From Desulforhabdus sp. TSK (GTDB lineage Bacteria; Desulfobacterota; Syntrophobacteria; Syntrophobacterales; Syntrophobacteraceae): a stretch of DNA of 64,000 nt. The DNA lies in contig NZ_BQXM01000008.1 of assembly GCF_022836495.1 (NCBI RefSeq), positions 1-64,000 on the forward strand, written 5' to 3'. Under the pieces are notes generated by a model. That model was not told the DNA's origin. It worked only from the letters and a program-made list of their open reading frames with translations, and made no database searches. A program made the translations under genes and the position numbers. Below, piece by piece: positions 31,340 to 40,963 of this stretch (the stretch's first letter is position 1; every line of letters starts with the position of its first letter).

Positions 31340-32938
31340 TTGAAAAGTCTTCAATGGCGTGCATTGCTGGTGGTCGCAATCCTGGTGGTGGGAATCATCT
31401 ATCTTGTGCCCACCCTGAGCTCGGGTTTGCCTTCCTGGTGGACCAAGATACTTCCCAAGGACACAATCCATCTCGGTCTGGACCTCCAGGGCGGGATGCA
31501 TCTGGTTCTGGAAGTGGAATCGGAAAAAGCTGTGGAGAACACCCTGGAACGCCTCACGGAGGATCTCAAGGAAAATCTTCGTGATAGTCGTATTCCATTC
31601 ACGCAGATTGCGAGGGGTAAAGGTCACACCATCGAGGTCCAGTTGCCTGGAGCGGAGCAGCAGACCCAATTGAAGGACCTCCTGGACAAGAGCTTCCCCT
31701 CCCTGGAGTGGAGAAGCGGGGAGACCGGTCCTGAAGGGATGAAGGTGCTGTTGGGCATGAAGGCGGCGGAAGTGGACCACATCAAGAAGCTGGCTGTCGC
31801 TCAGGGACTGGAAACCATCCGGAACCGCATCGATCAGTTTGGCGTGACCGAGCCCGATATTCGAGCCGAGGGAGAAGATCGGATTCAGATCCAGCTTCCG
31901 GGTGTGAAAGATGCTCAGCGCGCCGTCGCTCTCATCGGCAAAACGGCCCTCCTGGAATTCAAGCTGGTTGCCGAGGGTGTTACGCCTCAAGACATCAAGG
32001 ACGGCAAAGTCCCCGCAGGTGTCAAAATCTATCCCATGAAGCACGAAGACCGGACGACGGGGCAGACGACTACCACCCAGATCGCTCTCAAGGACCGGAC
32101 CCTCATGACGGGCGAATACATCACGAACGCCCAGGTTCAGATCGACCATCAGTACAATACCCCCTATGTTGCGCTGGAATTCGACCAGCAGGGGGGGCGC
32201 ATCTTTGAGCGCATCACCGAAGCCAATGTGAAGAAGCAGCTGGCCATCGTGCTGGACGGTGTCGTTTCCTCCGCACCCGTCATTCAGGATAAGATCAGTG
32301 GCGGGCGGGCCAGCATCACAGGCTCTTTCACCATGGAGCAGGCTCGGGATCTGGCCATCGTACTGCGGGCCGGAGCTCTGCCTGCCCCGGTCAAGGTATT
32401 GGAACAGCGGACTGTGGGTCCGTCTTTGGGGCAGGACTCCATTCAAAAAGGTCTGCTTGCGTGCTTCGTGGGCGGACTTGCCATCATTGTTTTCATGGTC
32501 GTGTACTACAAGCTCTCCGGTGTCGTAGCCGATGTGGCCCTTCTGATGAACATTCTTTTGATCTTTTCCGGACTGGCCGCCTTTGGTGCGACCCTGACTC
32601 TGCCGGGTATCGCGGGTATCGCGCTTACCATCGGTATGGCTGTGGATGCCAACGTGCTCATTTATGAGCGCATTCGGGAAGAGCTGAAGCTGGGCAAAAC
32701 GCCCCGAGCTGCTCTGGATGCGGGATACGATCGGGCGACTGTGACCATCATCGACTCCAACGTCACGACCCTCATTGCGGCTCTGGTGCTCTTTCAGTTT
32801 GGAACCGGGCCGATTCGCGGGTTTGCGGTGACTCTCACCATCGGCCTTGTGGCAAACCTCTATACAGCCATCATCGTGACGCGCGTTATTTTCGACTATT
32901 TCTTGACTGAACGGCGCATGCGCACCCTGAGCATTTAG
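31340..32938 (+). CDS. secD: Protein translocase subunit SecD
   Basis: A 532-aa inner-membrane protein that, with SecF, uses the proton gradient to drive late steps of export. It has one N-terminal membrane helix (VAILVVGIIYLVPTL), LGLDLQGGMHLVLEV near residue 44, a large periplasmic domain, and five C-terminal helices containing GIALTIGMAVDANVLIYERIREE. The TTG at 31340 is the start: GGAGGGAG lies five bases upstream. It ends 26 bp before secF. Confidence 0.93.
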   Translation: MKSLQWRALLVVAILVVGIIYLVPTLSSGLPSWWTKILPKDTIHLGLDLQGGMHLVLEVESEKAVENTLERLTEDLKENLRDSRIPFTQIARGKGHTIEVQLPGAEQQTQLKDLLDKSFPSLEWRSGETGPEGMKVLLGMKAAEVDHIKKLAVAQGLETIRNRIDQFGVTEPDIRAEGEDRIQIQLPGVKDAQRAVALIGKTALLEFKLVAEGVTPQDIKDGKVPAGVKIYPMKHEDRTTGQTTTTQIALKDRTLMTGEYITNAQVQIDHQYNTPYVALEFDQQGGRIFERITEANVKKQLAIVLDGVVSSAPVIQDKISGGRASITGSFTMEQARDLAIVLRAGALPAPVKVLEQRTVGPSLGQDSIQKGLLACFVGGLAIIVFMVVYYKLSGVVADVALLMNILLIFSGLAAFGATLTLPGIAGIALTIGMAVDANVLIYERIREELKLGKTPRAALDAGYDRATVTIIDSNVTTLIAALVLFQFGTGPIRGFAVTLTIGLVANLYTAIIVTRVIFDYFLTERRMRTLSI

Positions 32939-32964
32939 CCTCCCGGGACCAAGGAGTATAAGGC

Positions 32965-34029
32965 ATGGAATTGATCAGACAGGACCTCAACATCAATTTT
33001 GTAGGATTTCGTTATAAGGCCTTTGTGCTGTCCTGGATCTTTATTCTGTTGGGATTGGGTGCACTCCTTTGGCGTGGAGGCCTCAACCTCGGCGTCGATT
33101 TTGCCGGCGGAACACTGATTCAGGTTCAGTTCAAAAATCCGACGACTCCCGACCAGATCCGTGAGGCGCTGAAAGGCATCATTGCTCAAAGCACCGTGCA
33201 GCAGATCGGAGCTGAAAGAGAAAATGAATACCTGCTGCGCACGGAGGCCATGACCTCGGAGGTCCAGAGCCTTTCCCAGGTCGTGCAGGAATCCCTGGAA
33301 AAAAGCTTCGGTGAAGGTCAGGTGGTCGTGCGGCGCGTGGAAATGGTGGGTCCGAAGGTCGGGCATGATTTGCGGCAGAAAGCGCTTTTTGCCATTTACT
33401 ATTCACTCCTCCTCATTTCCATCTATATTTCAGGGAGATTTGAATTCAAGTGGGGGAGCAGCGGCGTCATGGTGGCGGTCCTGGTGATCGGGGTGTATCT
33501 CCTGGAAGCCCTGGGTATGCCGGCGCTCTATCTCATTGTGGGAGCCCTCCTGGTAACGCTCGTTCTCTGCTGGTTTCTCAACCTCCCCTATGCCATAGGC
33601 GCGGTACTCTCCCTCGTACACGACGTCCTCATCACGGTGGGCGCCTTCGCCATCACCAACAAGGAATTCTCCCTGGAAGTGCTGGCTGCCGTCCTGACCC
33701 TCGTGGGCTTTTCCCTCAACGACACCATCGTCATTTATGACCGCATCCGGGAGAATCTCAAGAAAAGTCGGAAAGTGGATCTCAAGGAAGTGATCAATAC
33801 CAGTGTCAACCAGACTCTGAGCCGAACCATTCTGACGTCGGGAACGGTGTTTGTGGTGACAGCATGCCTCTTTTTTCTGGGAGGAACCGTCATTCACGAC
33901 TTTTCCTTCGCTCTGCTGGTGGGTCTTGTTGCCGGGACATACTCCACCGTTTATGTGGCCAGCCCTCTTCTCATTATTTTCGAGGAGTTCAAAAAGAAAA
34001 AGCTCGCGCCCAAGAGTGCCGGCGCCTGA
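32965..34029 (+). CDS. secF: Protein translocase subunit SecF
   Basis: A 354-aa inner-membrane protein with six membrane helices. It shows LNLGVDFAGGTLIQVQF, a periplasmic loop, and VGFSLNDTIVIYDRIRENL, the SecF counterpart of the SecD proton-path motif. It follows secD with AAGGAGTATAAGGC upstream of its ATG. It ends before the convergent metallo-beta-lactamase gene, the gap holding a decamer repeat. Confidence 0.95.
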   Translation: MELIRQDLNINFVGFRYKAFVLSWIFILLGLGALLWRGGLNLGVDFAGGTLIQVQFKNPTTPDQIREALKGIIAQSTVQQIGAERENEYLLRTEAMTSEVQSLSQVVQESLEKSFGEGQVVVRRVEMVGPKVGHDLRQKALFAIYYSLLLISIYISGRFEFKWGSSGVMVAVLVIGVYLLEALGMPALYLIVGALLVTLVLCWFLNLPYAIGAVLSLVHDVLITVGAFAITNKEFSLEVLAAVLTLVGFSLNDTIVIYDRIRENLKKSRKVDLKEVINTSVNQTLSRTILTSGTVFVVTACLFFLGGTVIHDFSFALLVGLVAGTYSTVYVASPLLIIFEEFKKKKLAPKSAGA

Positions 34030-34056
34030 TTTGATCTGGCTGTGAAGACATCGAGA

Positions 34057-34126
34057 GGCTGAAAAACGCTGACTTATGCTGACAAAAACTCAGGAAAGAT
34101 GAGAAGGTTCAGTGTAAGTCAGCGTT
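34057..34126. repeat. Inverted 10-bp-period TCAGCG array, copy B
   Basis: Between convergent secF and the MBL gene. GGCTGA, CGCTGA and TGCTGA begin at 34057, 34067 and 34077; TCAGTG and TCAGCG begin at 34109 and 34119. The phase is exactly 10 bp within each arm. AACGCTGACTTA (34065-34076) is perfectly complementary to TAAGTCAGCGTT (34115-34126). It may work as a bidirectional transcription stop. Family members at 2901-3006 and 60221-60259. Confidence 0.7.
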
Positions 34127-34188
34127 CGCATTTTCGGGGCCTTGGGCTTCAACGTCTTTGAGGTGGCTTCAGGGGTAATTAGGGGAAA

Positions 34189-34971
34189 TCAGTCTACCTC
34201 AATTCCGGGGGAGACGGCGTCCTGCCTCCCGATTTCAAAGCGCACGTCCGCCCATTCCTCGCAGTGCTGCAATTCTTGAACGCTTTTTCGGACCAGCTCG
34301 GGATGGTTGTTGACTTCGCTCAAGTGGGCGAGGAGGATGGACCGGAGGCCTTCATGGTGCAGCTCCCGAAGCAGAGCGATGGTGTCGTCATTGGAAAGAT
34401 GGCCGTGGCGGCTGCGGATGCGCTGCTTCAAGTGCCAGGGGTAGGGACCCTCCATGAGGCGGCCCACGTCGTGGTTGGATTCCAGGACGAGAGCCCGACA
34501 GCCCTGGAGTCGTGTCTTGACGAGCTGAGTGGCCACTCCCAGGTCTGTGCAGATGGCCATGCGCATGTTGCCCTGCTGGATGACGAAGCCGGAAGGTTCA
34601 CAGGCGTCGTGAGAGACGGCGAAGGGATGGATGGCCAAATCCCCGATGAGGAAGGAAGCCCCCGTTTGAAAAATGTGAGCGTGGGCCAGCTGCCCGACGG
34701 GAGGAGCCAGGTTTTCCAGGGTGCCCCGCGTGAGGTAGACGGGGAGATCGAAGCGGCGGCTGATGACGCCGGCGCCGCGCGTGTGATCCTGGTGCTCGTG
34801 GCTCAGGACCAGACCATCGAGTCTGTGACCGTTCAAGGGAGTTTTTTCCAGGCGCCGACTCAGTTCTCTCCCGCTCAAGCCCGCATCGAACAGCACCTGC
34901 GTCCTGGAGCTGCAGACCAGGATGGCATTTCCCTTGGATCCGCTGGCGAGTACCTGGAAAAATAGAGACAT
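34189..34971 (-). CDS. MBL-fold metallohydrolase, YycJ/WalJ-like
   Basis: A 260-aa metallo-beta-lactamase-fold hydrolase with the di-metal motif H58-x-H60-x-D62-H63 (SHEHQDHTRG) and later histidines in AVSHDACEP and NHDVGRL. It begins LFFQVLASGSKGNAILV, typical of YycJ, a DNA 5'-exonuclease-like family, and related phosphodiesterases. The ATG at 34971 is 7 bp downstream of the M16 protease gene; longer starts would overlap that gene. It is the last gene of the nusA-pnp operon. The substrate is inferred. Confidence 0.82.
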   Translation of the reverse strand: MSLFFQVLASGSKGNAILVCSSRTQVLFDAGLSGRELSRRLEKTPLNGHRLDGLVLSHEHQDHTRGAGVISRRFDLPVYLTRGTLENLAPPVGQLAHAHIFQTGASFLIGDLAIHPFAVSHDACEPSGFVIQQGNMRMAICTDLGVATQLVKTRLQGCRALVLESNHDVGRLMEGPYPWHLKQRIRSRHGHLSNDDTIALLRELHHEGLRSILLAHLSEVNNHPELVRKSVQELQHCEEWADVRFEIGRQDAVSPGIEVD

Positions 34972-34978
34972 GCGGGGA

Positions 34979-36244
34979 TCATCCCTGCGCCAGGAAGATT
35001 TTTTCCACGGATTCCCTGGTGTGGCCGGTGGGGCCAAATAGGAAGAGACCTGCATCCCGTGGATCGTAAACCGACTGAAACCAGCTCTGTACCGATTTTG
35101 CATCGACGGCCAGGATCTTCTCCTCCACGTCTTCGAAGGGGATGAAGCGCCCAAACAGGAATTCGTTCTTGGCCAGGCGGTTCATGCGGGAATCCGTGCT
35201 TTCTGCGTTGAGGTACATGCTCCCGCGAAGGTATTCCTTGGCGGCGCTGAGCTCGGCTTCCGAGATGGGCTCAGCGGCCAGCAGGTCGAGCTGCTGCCGG
35301 ATGACCTGGAGGGACTCCTCGATATTCTCAGGGGTGATGCCGGCGTAAACGCCCAGCATTCCGGTGTCGGCGTGGCTGTTGAGAAAGGAGTACACGGAGT
35401 AGGCCAAGCCTCTTTTCTCGCGAATTTCCTGAAAAAGACGGCTGCTCATGCTGTTGCCCAGGATCACGTTCAGGAGGTGGCAGGGAAATCGATTGTCCTC
35501 GGACTGGGAAACACCCTGGAGGCCCAACACCAGGTGGACCTGCTCCAGGTCCTTCTCCATCACGTGGATGCCGGGATGATTGACGGGCTTTTCCCGGGGA
35601 GGGCGGTGTACGCTGTGGTCGAGTTTTTCCAGGGACGGGGCGACGAGATCGACGAAATGATCGTGCTCCAGATTGCCGGCGGCAGCCACGACGATCTCTT
35701 CGGGATGAAAGGTTTGGGAGAGATACCGGAGGATGCTTTCACGATCAGTCCCGGCCACGGCTTCGGCGGTGCCGTATATGGGCAGCCCCAGGGGATTCTG
35801 CTTCCAGAACAGCTCCTGGAACAGGACGTGCACGAATTCGTCCGGTGTGTCTTCGATCATGCGAATTTCCTGGAGGACAACCTGCTGCTCGCGCTCGATG
35901 TCTTGAGGGGCGAAGACGGAATTGAGGAAAATATCCGTCAGGACATCCACTACCAGGGGCATGTGGCGGTCTAAGACTTTGGCATGGAAACAGACGTGCT
36001 CTTTGGAGGTGAAAGCGTTGGCGAAGCCCCCGACGGCATCCAGCTCCTTGGCGATGTCAAGGGCGCTCCGGCGCCGGGTTCCCTTGAAGAGCATGTGCTC
36101 GATGAAGTGTGTGATACCGCGTTCGCCTTCCTGTTCGTCACGAGACCCTACTCCCACCCAGATGCCTGTGGATACGGAATAGACGTAGGGTATTTTTTCA
36201 GTCACCACACGAATCCCATTGCGCAGAACAGTCTTCTGGTACAA
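34979..36244 (-). CDS. M16 family zinc peptidase
   Basis: A 421-aa pitrilysin-like (M16) protease of the processing-peptidase type. Its inverted zinc motif is H46-x-x-E49-H50 (HFIEHMLF) with the distal glutamate in the following helix. The second half is the usual inactive lobe, including REKRGLAYSVYSFL. It degrades small peptides or processes proteins. The TTG at 36244 has AAGGGAAAG upstream. This gene often follows pnp in bacteria, as here. Confidence 0.9.
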   Translation of the reverse strand: MYQKTVLRNGIRVVTEKIPYVYSVSTGIWVGVGSRDEQEGERGITHFIEHMLFKGTRRRSALDIAKELDAVGGFANAFTSKEHVCFHAKVLDRHMPLVVDVLTDIFLNSVFAPQDIEREQQVVLQEIRMIEDTPDEFVHVLFQELFWKQNPLGLPIYGTAEAVAGTDRESILRYLSQTFHPEEIVVAAAGNLEHDHFVDLVAPSLEKLDHSVHRPPREKPVNHPGIHVMEKDLEQVHLVLGLQGVSQSEDNRFPCHLLNVILGNSMSSRLFQEIREKRGLAYSVYSFLNSHADTGMLGVYAGITPENIEESLQVIRQQLDLLAAEPISEAELSAAKEYLRGSMYLNAESTDSRMNRLAKNEFLFGRFIPFEDVEEKILAVDAKSVQSWFQSVYDPRDAGLFLFGPTGHTRESVEKIFLAQG

Positions 36245-36280
36245 TCTTTCCCTTTCTCACTGGGTGCCTTGTCGAAAGAG

Positions 36281-36329
36281 CCCCTCACTTCCATCCCCTT
36301 TTCAAAGGGATCCGGGGTGAAGTGAGGGG
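36281..36329 (-). terminator. Inverted repeat between pnp and the M16 gene
   Basis: CCCCTCACTTC (36281-36291) pairs with GAAGTGAGGGG (36319-36329). A second stem (CCCCTTTT/AAAGGG) lies in the loop. It follows the pnp stop closely; there is no T-run, so it may reduce rather than end transcription, or protect the pnp mRNA end. Confidence 0.45.
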
Positions 36330-36339
36330 TCAGCTCCTG

Positions 36340-38433
36340 CTATTCGGCCGTAGGCTTTTCCAGGGCAGCCTTGCGGCTGAGCCGGATGCGCCCGTCCTTG
36401 TCGATTTCGATGACCTTCACGAGCACTTCCTCCCCTTCCTGCACCACGTCGGTGACCTTGCGCACCCGCGTGTGATCCAGTTGGGAGATGTGTATCAGTC
36501 CGTCGATGCCCGGCAGAATTTCCGCAAACGCACCAAAATCCGTGATGCGCACGATCTTTGCCATATAGAGCTGCCCGACTTCAGGTTCCTGGGTCAGGCT
36601 CTTGATCTTGTCGATGGCCTTGGTGCATGCTGCGGCGTCGGGGCTCATGACGACCACGCGGCCTGAATCGTCGATGTCGATTTTGGCTCCTGTTTCCGCC
36701 ACGATGGCGCGAATGACCTTGCCGCCCGGTCCGATGACATCGCGGATCTTTTCGGGATTGATGTTGATGGTGACGACACGCGGAGCGTAAGGGGAGAGCT
36801 CCTCTCTGGGTATGGCCAGAGCTTCCCGCATCTTGCCCACGATGAAAACGCGGCCGTCGCGCGCCTGTTCCAAGGCGCGCTGCATGATGGCCCGGTCGAT
36901 TCCGGCAATCTTGCAATCCATCTGGATGGCGGTGATGCCGCGCTCATTTCCCGTCACCTTGAAGTCCATGTCCCCCAGGTGATCTTCATCGCCCAGGATG
37001 TCCGAGAGGACGACGACATTGTCCCCTTCCTTGATGAGGCCCATGGCGATACCCGCGACGGAATCCGTCAGGGGCACACCGGCATCCATGAGGGCGAGGC
37101 AGGCACCGCACACCGTCGCCATGGAACTGGACCCGTTGGAGGAGAGGACTTCCGAGACGATGCGGATGGTGTAAGGAAATTCCCCGTTGGCCGGGAGGAC
37201 GGCCTTCACCGCTCGCTCTGCAAGAGCGCCGTGTCCAATTTCCCTCCGTCCCGGGCCGCGGAGGGGCTTGACCTCTCCCACGGAAAAGGGCGGAAAATTG
37301 TAATGGAGCATGAAAGACTTGAAGGTCTCTCCCCCCAGTGAATCGATGCGCTGCTCATCGGATGACGACCCGAGTGTGACAATGGCCATGGCCTGTGTCT
37401 CACCACGGTTGAAAATGGCGGATCCATGAGTTCGTGGGAGAATTCCTATTTCAACGGAAATGGGCCGGATTTCATCGAACCTGCGGTCGTCGATCCTGCG
37501 TCCCTCCTCCACCATCATACGGCGGACAAGCTTCTTTTCCAGGTCTTCAAGGGCCTCTTCGACCTCCTTCTGGCGGTCTGGAAAATTTTCCTCCATCTGC
37601 GCTTTGACCCGCGTTTTCAAATCCTTCTTCCTGGATCTGCGGACCAGTTTGTCGGGGGTGGTCATGACGTCACGCATTTCCTGCGCGGCCGCCTGCTCCA
37701 CGGCACCGATAAGCGCCTCATCCTTGACGACTTCGGGAGGAGCTTCCTTGGCCTTGCCGATCATTTGACGCAGTTGCTCCTGGGCGTCGAGAATGGGGCG
37801 GATGGCGAGGTGGGCGAGATCGATGGCTTCCACGAGGATCTCTTCAGAGACGAAATCGGCTCCGCCCTCCACCATAACGACGGCGTCATGACTGGCAGCC
37901 ACGACAATGTTTAAAACACTCTTCTCCATCTGCTCGGCGGTGGGGTTGACGATGAATTCGCCATCCACTCGGCCCATGCGTACCGCAGCCACCGGCCCCT
38001 GGAAGGGAACGGGCGAAATGTGCAGCGCTGCCGATGCGCCCGTGAGGGCGACCACGTCCGGCTCATTCTCCATATCCACGGAGAGGACCGTTGCAACGAC
38101 CTGGGTCTCGTAGGTGTAGCGCTTGGGAAAAAGGGGCCGAATGGGGCGGTCGATGAGGCGGGAAGTCAAGGTTTCCTTTTCACTGGGACGCCCGATCTCA
38201 CGGCGGAAAAAGCTTCCGGGGATGCGTCCCGCCGCATAGCTCATTTCTTGATAATCGACCATGAGGGGGAGGAAGTCGATGCCCTCTCTCACTCGATCTT
38301 CTTTGGTCGCTGCCACGAGCACCACCGTGTCTCCATATCGCATCATGACGGAGCCACTGGCCTGCTGGGCCACATGACCGGATTCGAAAGTCAGCATTCG
38401 TCCGCCGACCTCGACTTGTACGGATTGTTTCAT
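36340..38433 (-). CDS. pnp: Polyribonucleotide nucleotidyltransferase
   Basis: A 697-aa PNPase: two RNase PH domains (about 10-230 and 300-530) separated by an alpha-helical domain, then a KH domain (near 555-615, [20 protein letters not shown]) and an S1 domain (620-690). It degrades RNA phosphorolytically from the 3' end and forms trimers. Catalytic segments [14 protein letters not shown] and [13 protein letters not shown] are intact. It lies 73 bp after rpsO, with a strong stem-loop in the gap suited to processing and autoregulation. Confidence 0.96.
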   Translation of the reverse strand: MKQSVQVEVGGRMLTFESGHVAQQASGSVMMRYGDTVVLVAATKEDRVREGIDFLPLMVDYQEMSYAAGRIPGSFFRREIGRPSEKETLTSRLIDRPIRPLFPKRYTYETQVVATVLSVDMENEPDVVALTGASAALHISPVPFQGPVAAVRMGRVDGEFIVNPTAEQMEKSVLNIVVAASHDAVVMVEGGADFVSEEILVEAIDLAHLAIRPILDAQEQLRQMIGKAKEAPPEVVKDEALIGAVEQAAAQEMRDVMTTPDKLVRRSRKKDLKTRVKAQMEENFPDRQKEVEEALEDLEKKLVRRMMVEEGRRIDDRRFDEIRPISVEIGILPRTHGSAIFNRGETQAMAIVTLGSSSDEQRIDSLGGETFKSFMLHYNFPPFSVGEVKPLRGPGRREIGHGALAERAVKAVLPANGEFPYTIRIVSEVLSSNGSSSMATVCGACLALMDAGVPLTDSVAGIAMGLIKEGDNVVVLSDILGDEDHLGDMDFKVTGNERGITAIQMDCKIAGIDRAIMQRALEQARDGRVFIVGKMREALAIPREELSPYAPRVVTININPEKIRDVIGPGGKVIRAIVAETGAKIDIDDSGRVVVMSPDAAACTKAIDKIKSLTQEPEVGQLYMAKIVRITDFGAFAEILPGIDGLIHISQLDHTRVRKVTDVVQEGEEVLVKVIEIDKDGRIRLSRKAALEKPTAE

Positions 38434-38460
38434 AAATTATTTCCTTATCGTATGTAGAAC

Positions 38461-38496
38461 TTCCGTCTCCTGAGGACGTCCGGCCAGGAGACGGAA
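38461..38496 (-). promoter_or_regulatory. rpsO-pnp intercistronic stem-loop
   Basis: TTCCGTCTCCT (38461-38471) pairs perfectly with AGGAGACGGAA (38486-38496), an 11-bp stem, with the palindrome GGACGTCC in its 14-nt loop. It stands between the rpsO stop and the pnp ribosome binding site. In E. coli a stem-loop at this place is cut by RNase III to start PNPase autoregulation; the same role here is inferred. Confidence 0.65.
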
Positions 38497-38506
38497 AGAG
38501 AAAAAT

Positions 38507-38776
38507 CTAACGCCGCAAGCCCAACCGCTCGATGACGGTGTTGTAGCGGTCGATATTTTTCTTCTTCAAATAGTTGAGAAGCTGTCTGCGCTGTCCTACG
38601 AGCTTCAGGAGTCCGCGTCGTGAGTGATGGTCTTTTTGATGGACCTTGAAGTGCTCCGTCAGATAATTGATTCTTTCGCTGAGCAGCGCGATCTGCACTT
38701 CCGGTGATCCCGTATCTGACGGGTGCATTTTGAATGTTTCGATGATTTCCTGCTTCTTCTCAGGGGTCATTACCAC
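38507..38776 (-). CDS. rpsO: 30S ribosomal protein S15
   Basis: An 89-aa S15, the usual length, with [18 protein letters not shown], the [18 protein letters not shown] core that binds 16S rRNA helices, and the C-terminal [26 protein letters not shown] precedes the GTG at 38776; an ATG two codons later is the alternative. It lies between truB and pnp, as in many bacteria. Confidence 0.96.
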   Translation of the reverse strand: MVMTPEKKQEIIETFKMHPSDTGSPEVQIALLSERINYLTEHFKVHQKDHHSRRGLLKLVGQRRQLLNYLKKKNIDRYNTVIERLGLRR

Positions 38777-38883
38777 GGCTAATCCTCCTTCGTTTCACTT
38801 TCGTGAACATGATGTGGATGATCCCGGTTCCAATGGTCCCGCCCTGGTGAAACCACGGTCCGTGGATCATTTGTGTTCAATGT

Positions 38884-38902
38884 CCGCTGAAACGCTCAGC
38901 GG
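38884..38902 (-). terminator. Small hairpin over the truB stop codon
   Basis: CCGCTGA (38884-38890) pairs with TCAGCGG (38896-38902) across a 5-nt loop and includes the truB stop. No T-run follows. It may be a processing point before rpsO. Confidence 0.3.
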
Positions 38903-39897
38903 CTCCCTCCAATCACTCGCAATCGACGCTGCTGCCGGCCGTCGGCATGAGGCCACCACAGCGCCACCAAATCCCTCTCAGGCGTCAGCAGCTTTACCGG
39001 TGCGCCCGTATCCATGAAATTCTGACGATACTCCCTCTCCCAATCGGGATCCAGCGTCCCGTTCCGAACCTGTTTTACCCACTTGTGGCGTGTCAACACC
39101 ATGCCTCTCAGGTGAGGCAGTGCCTCGTCCATGGAGATGAGCTTTTCCGTCCAGAGATTGTCCAAAGAAGTATCGCACAAATTGTCCAAAGTGGTAGCAA
39201 ATTCTATTCCAAATTTTCCACTTTTCAAACGCCTCAAGGAACTCACGTGCGCGCCGCACTGAAGGCGGCTGCCGATATCCGCGGCCAACTGGCGAATGTA
39301 CGTTCCCTTGGAGCAATGTGCTTCCAGGGTGGCGAAGGGCCACTGGTAGTCCAGGAGCTCCAGGTGATGGATCTGAACCTCCCGGGAGGGAGGCTCGACG
39401 TCAATGCCTTTGCGGGTCAAAGCATACAGGCGCTTTCCCTCAATTTTGACGGCGGCATAGCGGGGAACCTGCTGCAGGTAGGAACCGCGAAATCCCTTCA
39501 GCGCCCCGGAGAATTGAGCTTTCGACAATGCCGGACCGTCGTACGATCGCACCACTTCACCCATTTTGTCCAACGTGTCCGTTTCCAACCCCAGGCGGAG
39601 GGTGAAGCGGTAGAGCTTGTCCTGCACCAGGAGCTGGTCCACGATGCGCGTCGCTCCATTGAGGCAGAGGATCATGACCCCCGTGGCAAAGGGGTCGAGA
39701 GTGCCGCAATGCCCGACCTTCCTGATGCCGAGCAGTTTCTTGACCCTGGCCACCAGCCCGAAAGAAGTGATGCCCTCGGGCTTGTCAAGGATCAGGATGC
39801 CGTCCGGAACGTGGGACGGGGCGGGGGGAGATTCCATCTCGATCCCGCGCGGAGAATGTTTTGCAGGCTGTGCCTTACTCTCTATCATACGATCCAT
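38896..39897 (-). CDS. truB: tRNA pseudouridine-55 synthase
   Basis: A 333-aa TruB making pseudouridine 55 in the T-loop of tRNAs. The catalytic aspartate is D68 in HCGTLDPFATGVM; YAAVKIEGKRLYALTRKG and CSKGTYIRQLAADIG are further family motifs. The C-terminal PUA region is present. The start is uncertain: the ATG at 39897 follows AGGG; ATGs at 39888 and 39837 are alternatives. The N-terminus is about 30 residues longer than the conserved core needs. Confidence 0.92.
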   Translation of the reverse strand: MDRMIESKAQPAKHSPRGIEMESPPAPSHVPDGILILDKPEGITSFGLVARVKKLLGIRKVGHCGTLDPFATGVMILCLNGATRIVDQLLVQDKLYRFTLRLGLETDTLDKMGEVVRSYDGPALSKAQFSGALKGFRGSYLQQVPRYAAVKIEGKRLYALTRKGIDVEPPSREVQIHHLELLDYQWPFATLEAHCSKGTYIRQLAADIGSRLQCGAHVSSLRRLKSGKFGIEFATTLDNLCDTSLDNLWTEKLISMDEALPHLRGMVLTRHKWVKQVRNGTLDPDWEREYRQNFMDTGAPVKLLTPERDLVALWWPHADGRQQRRLRVIGGSR

Positions 39898-39958
39898 TCG
39901 CCCTGAAGCGAAACAGCGGAAATCCTCATTCAAAGGAAACTTCCCCACGGTTCTTCCG

Positions 39959-40963
39959 TCACGCAGGCTGCTGCCCTGGGGCACGCTGCACATAGCGGAG
40001 TGCTTCTTCCGTGAAGCGGGTGCGCACGGCATCCATAGGCCCTGCCGCGCGAAAGGCCGCCGCCTGCCTGTGTCCTCCCCCCCCGAAATTCTGGGCGAAG
40101 GTGGCGACGTCCACTTTGCCCTTGGATCGCATGCTGACATGGATCAGCCCATCGGGATCTTCTCGAAACAGCATGGCCATCTCGACGGATTTCACCGAAC
40201 GGAGATGATTGATGAACCCGTCGCCGTCGGTGGGAGTGGTTCCCGTTGCCTCGAACATCTGCATGGTGATCTCCCCCGTGGCCAAACGTGCGTTGTCGTA
40301 AAAGGCTATCGTGGCCAAAGCCCGGGCCAGCAACTGGAGGCGCTGGGGGGGTGCGGAGTCGTAGATCTGCTGAGCGATGTAGGCCGGCTGAGCCCCTGCA
40401 GCCACAAGATCTGCCGCAATTTCCAGGACCTTCTGATTGGTGTTGCCGAAGCGAAAGGATCCCGTGTCCGTGACGAGGCCCGTATAGAGGTGCGTCGCGA
40501 TTTCGGCGTCCAGTTTCACGGGAAGCGCGGCGCACAGCTCGTAGAGCATTTCACACGTACTGCTGGCTGTGGGGTTCACCCACGACACATCCCCGAAGGG
40601 AGCGTTGCCGTAGTGGTGGTCAATGTTGATGAGGAACGGAAAGTTTCCCATCACCGGGGTGAAAGAGGCCCCGACGCGGTCGAGCTCTCCACAGTCCACG
40701 AGAATGGCGGCATCGAAATGGTCCGGCTGGGGAAGTTCCTGGCTGACGGCGTTCGACCCGGCCAGGAAATCGTAGCTGGAAGGGATGGGGTCCTGTGTGT
40801 GGGGTGCAACCGTTTTTCCCAGGCGGCGGAGCATGAATGTAAGGCCCAGGAGAGAGCCTGCGGCATCTCCATCCGGTTTGACATGTGTGGTGACGAAGAA
40901 GCGGTGCCTCTGCCGGATCGCCTCTGCAACCCTGGCGAGCGCTTCGTTATTCGGTGTGGTCAT
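39959..40963 (-). CDS. nrnA: DHH-family nanoRNase/pAp phosphatase NrnA
   Basis: A 334-aa bifunctional oligoribonuclease and 3'-phosphoadenosine phosphatase. The metal-binding motifs are HVKPDGDA (D31, D33) and DHH at 115-117 (NIDHHYGNAP); the C-terminal DHHA1 domain has GGGGHRQAAAF. It finishes degradation of 2-5 nt RNAs left by PNPase. It overlaps rbfA by 17 bp. Standing between rbfA and truB is a common order outside gamma-proteobacteria. Confidence 0.9.
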   Translation of the reverse strand: MTTPNNEALARVAEAIRQRHRFFVTTHVKPDGDAAGSLLGLTFMLRRLGKTVAPHTQDPIPSSYDFLAGSNAVSQELPQPDHFDAAILVDCGELDRVGASFTPVMGNFPFLINIDHHYGNAPFGDVSWVNPTASSTCEMLYELCAALPVKLDAEIATHLYTGLVTDTGSFRFGNTNQKVLEIAADLVAAGAQPAYIAQQIYDSAPPQRLQLLARALATIAFYDNARLATGEITMQMFEATGTTPTDGDGFINHLRSVKSVEMAMLFREDPDGLIHVSMRSKGKVDVATFAQNFGGGGHRQAAAFRAAGPMDAVRTRFTEEALRYVQRAPGQQPA

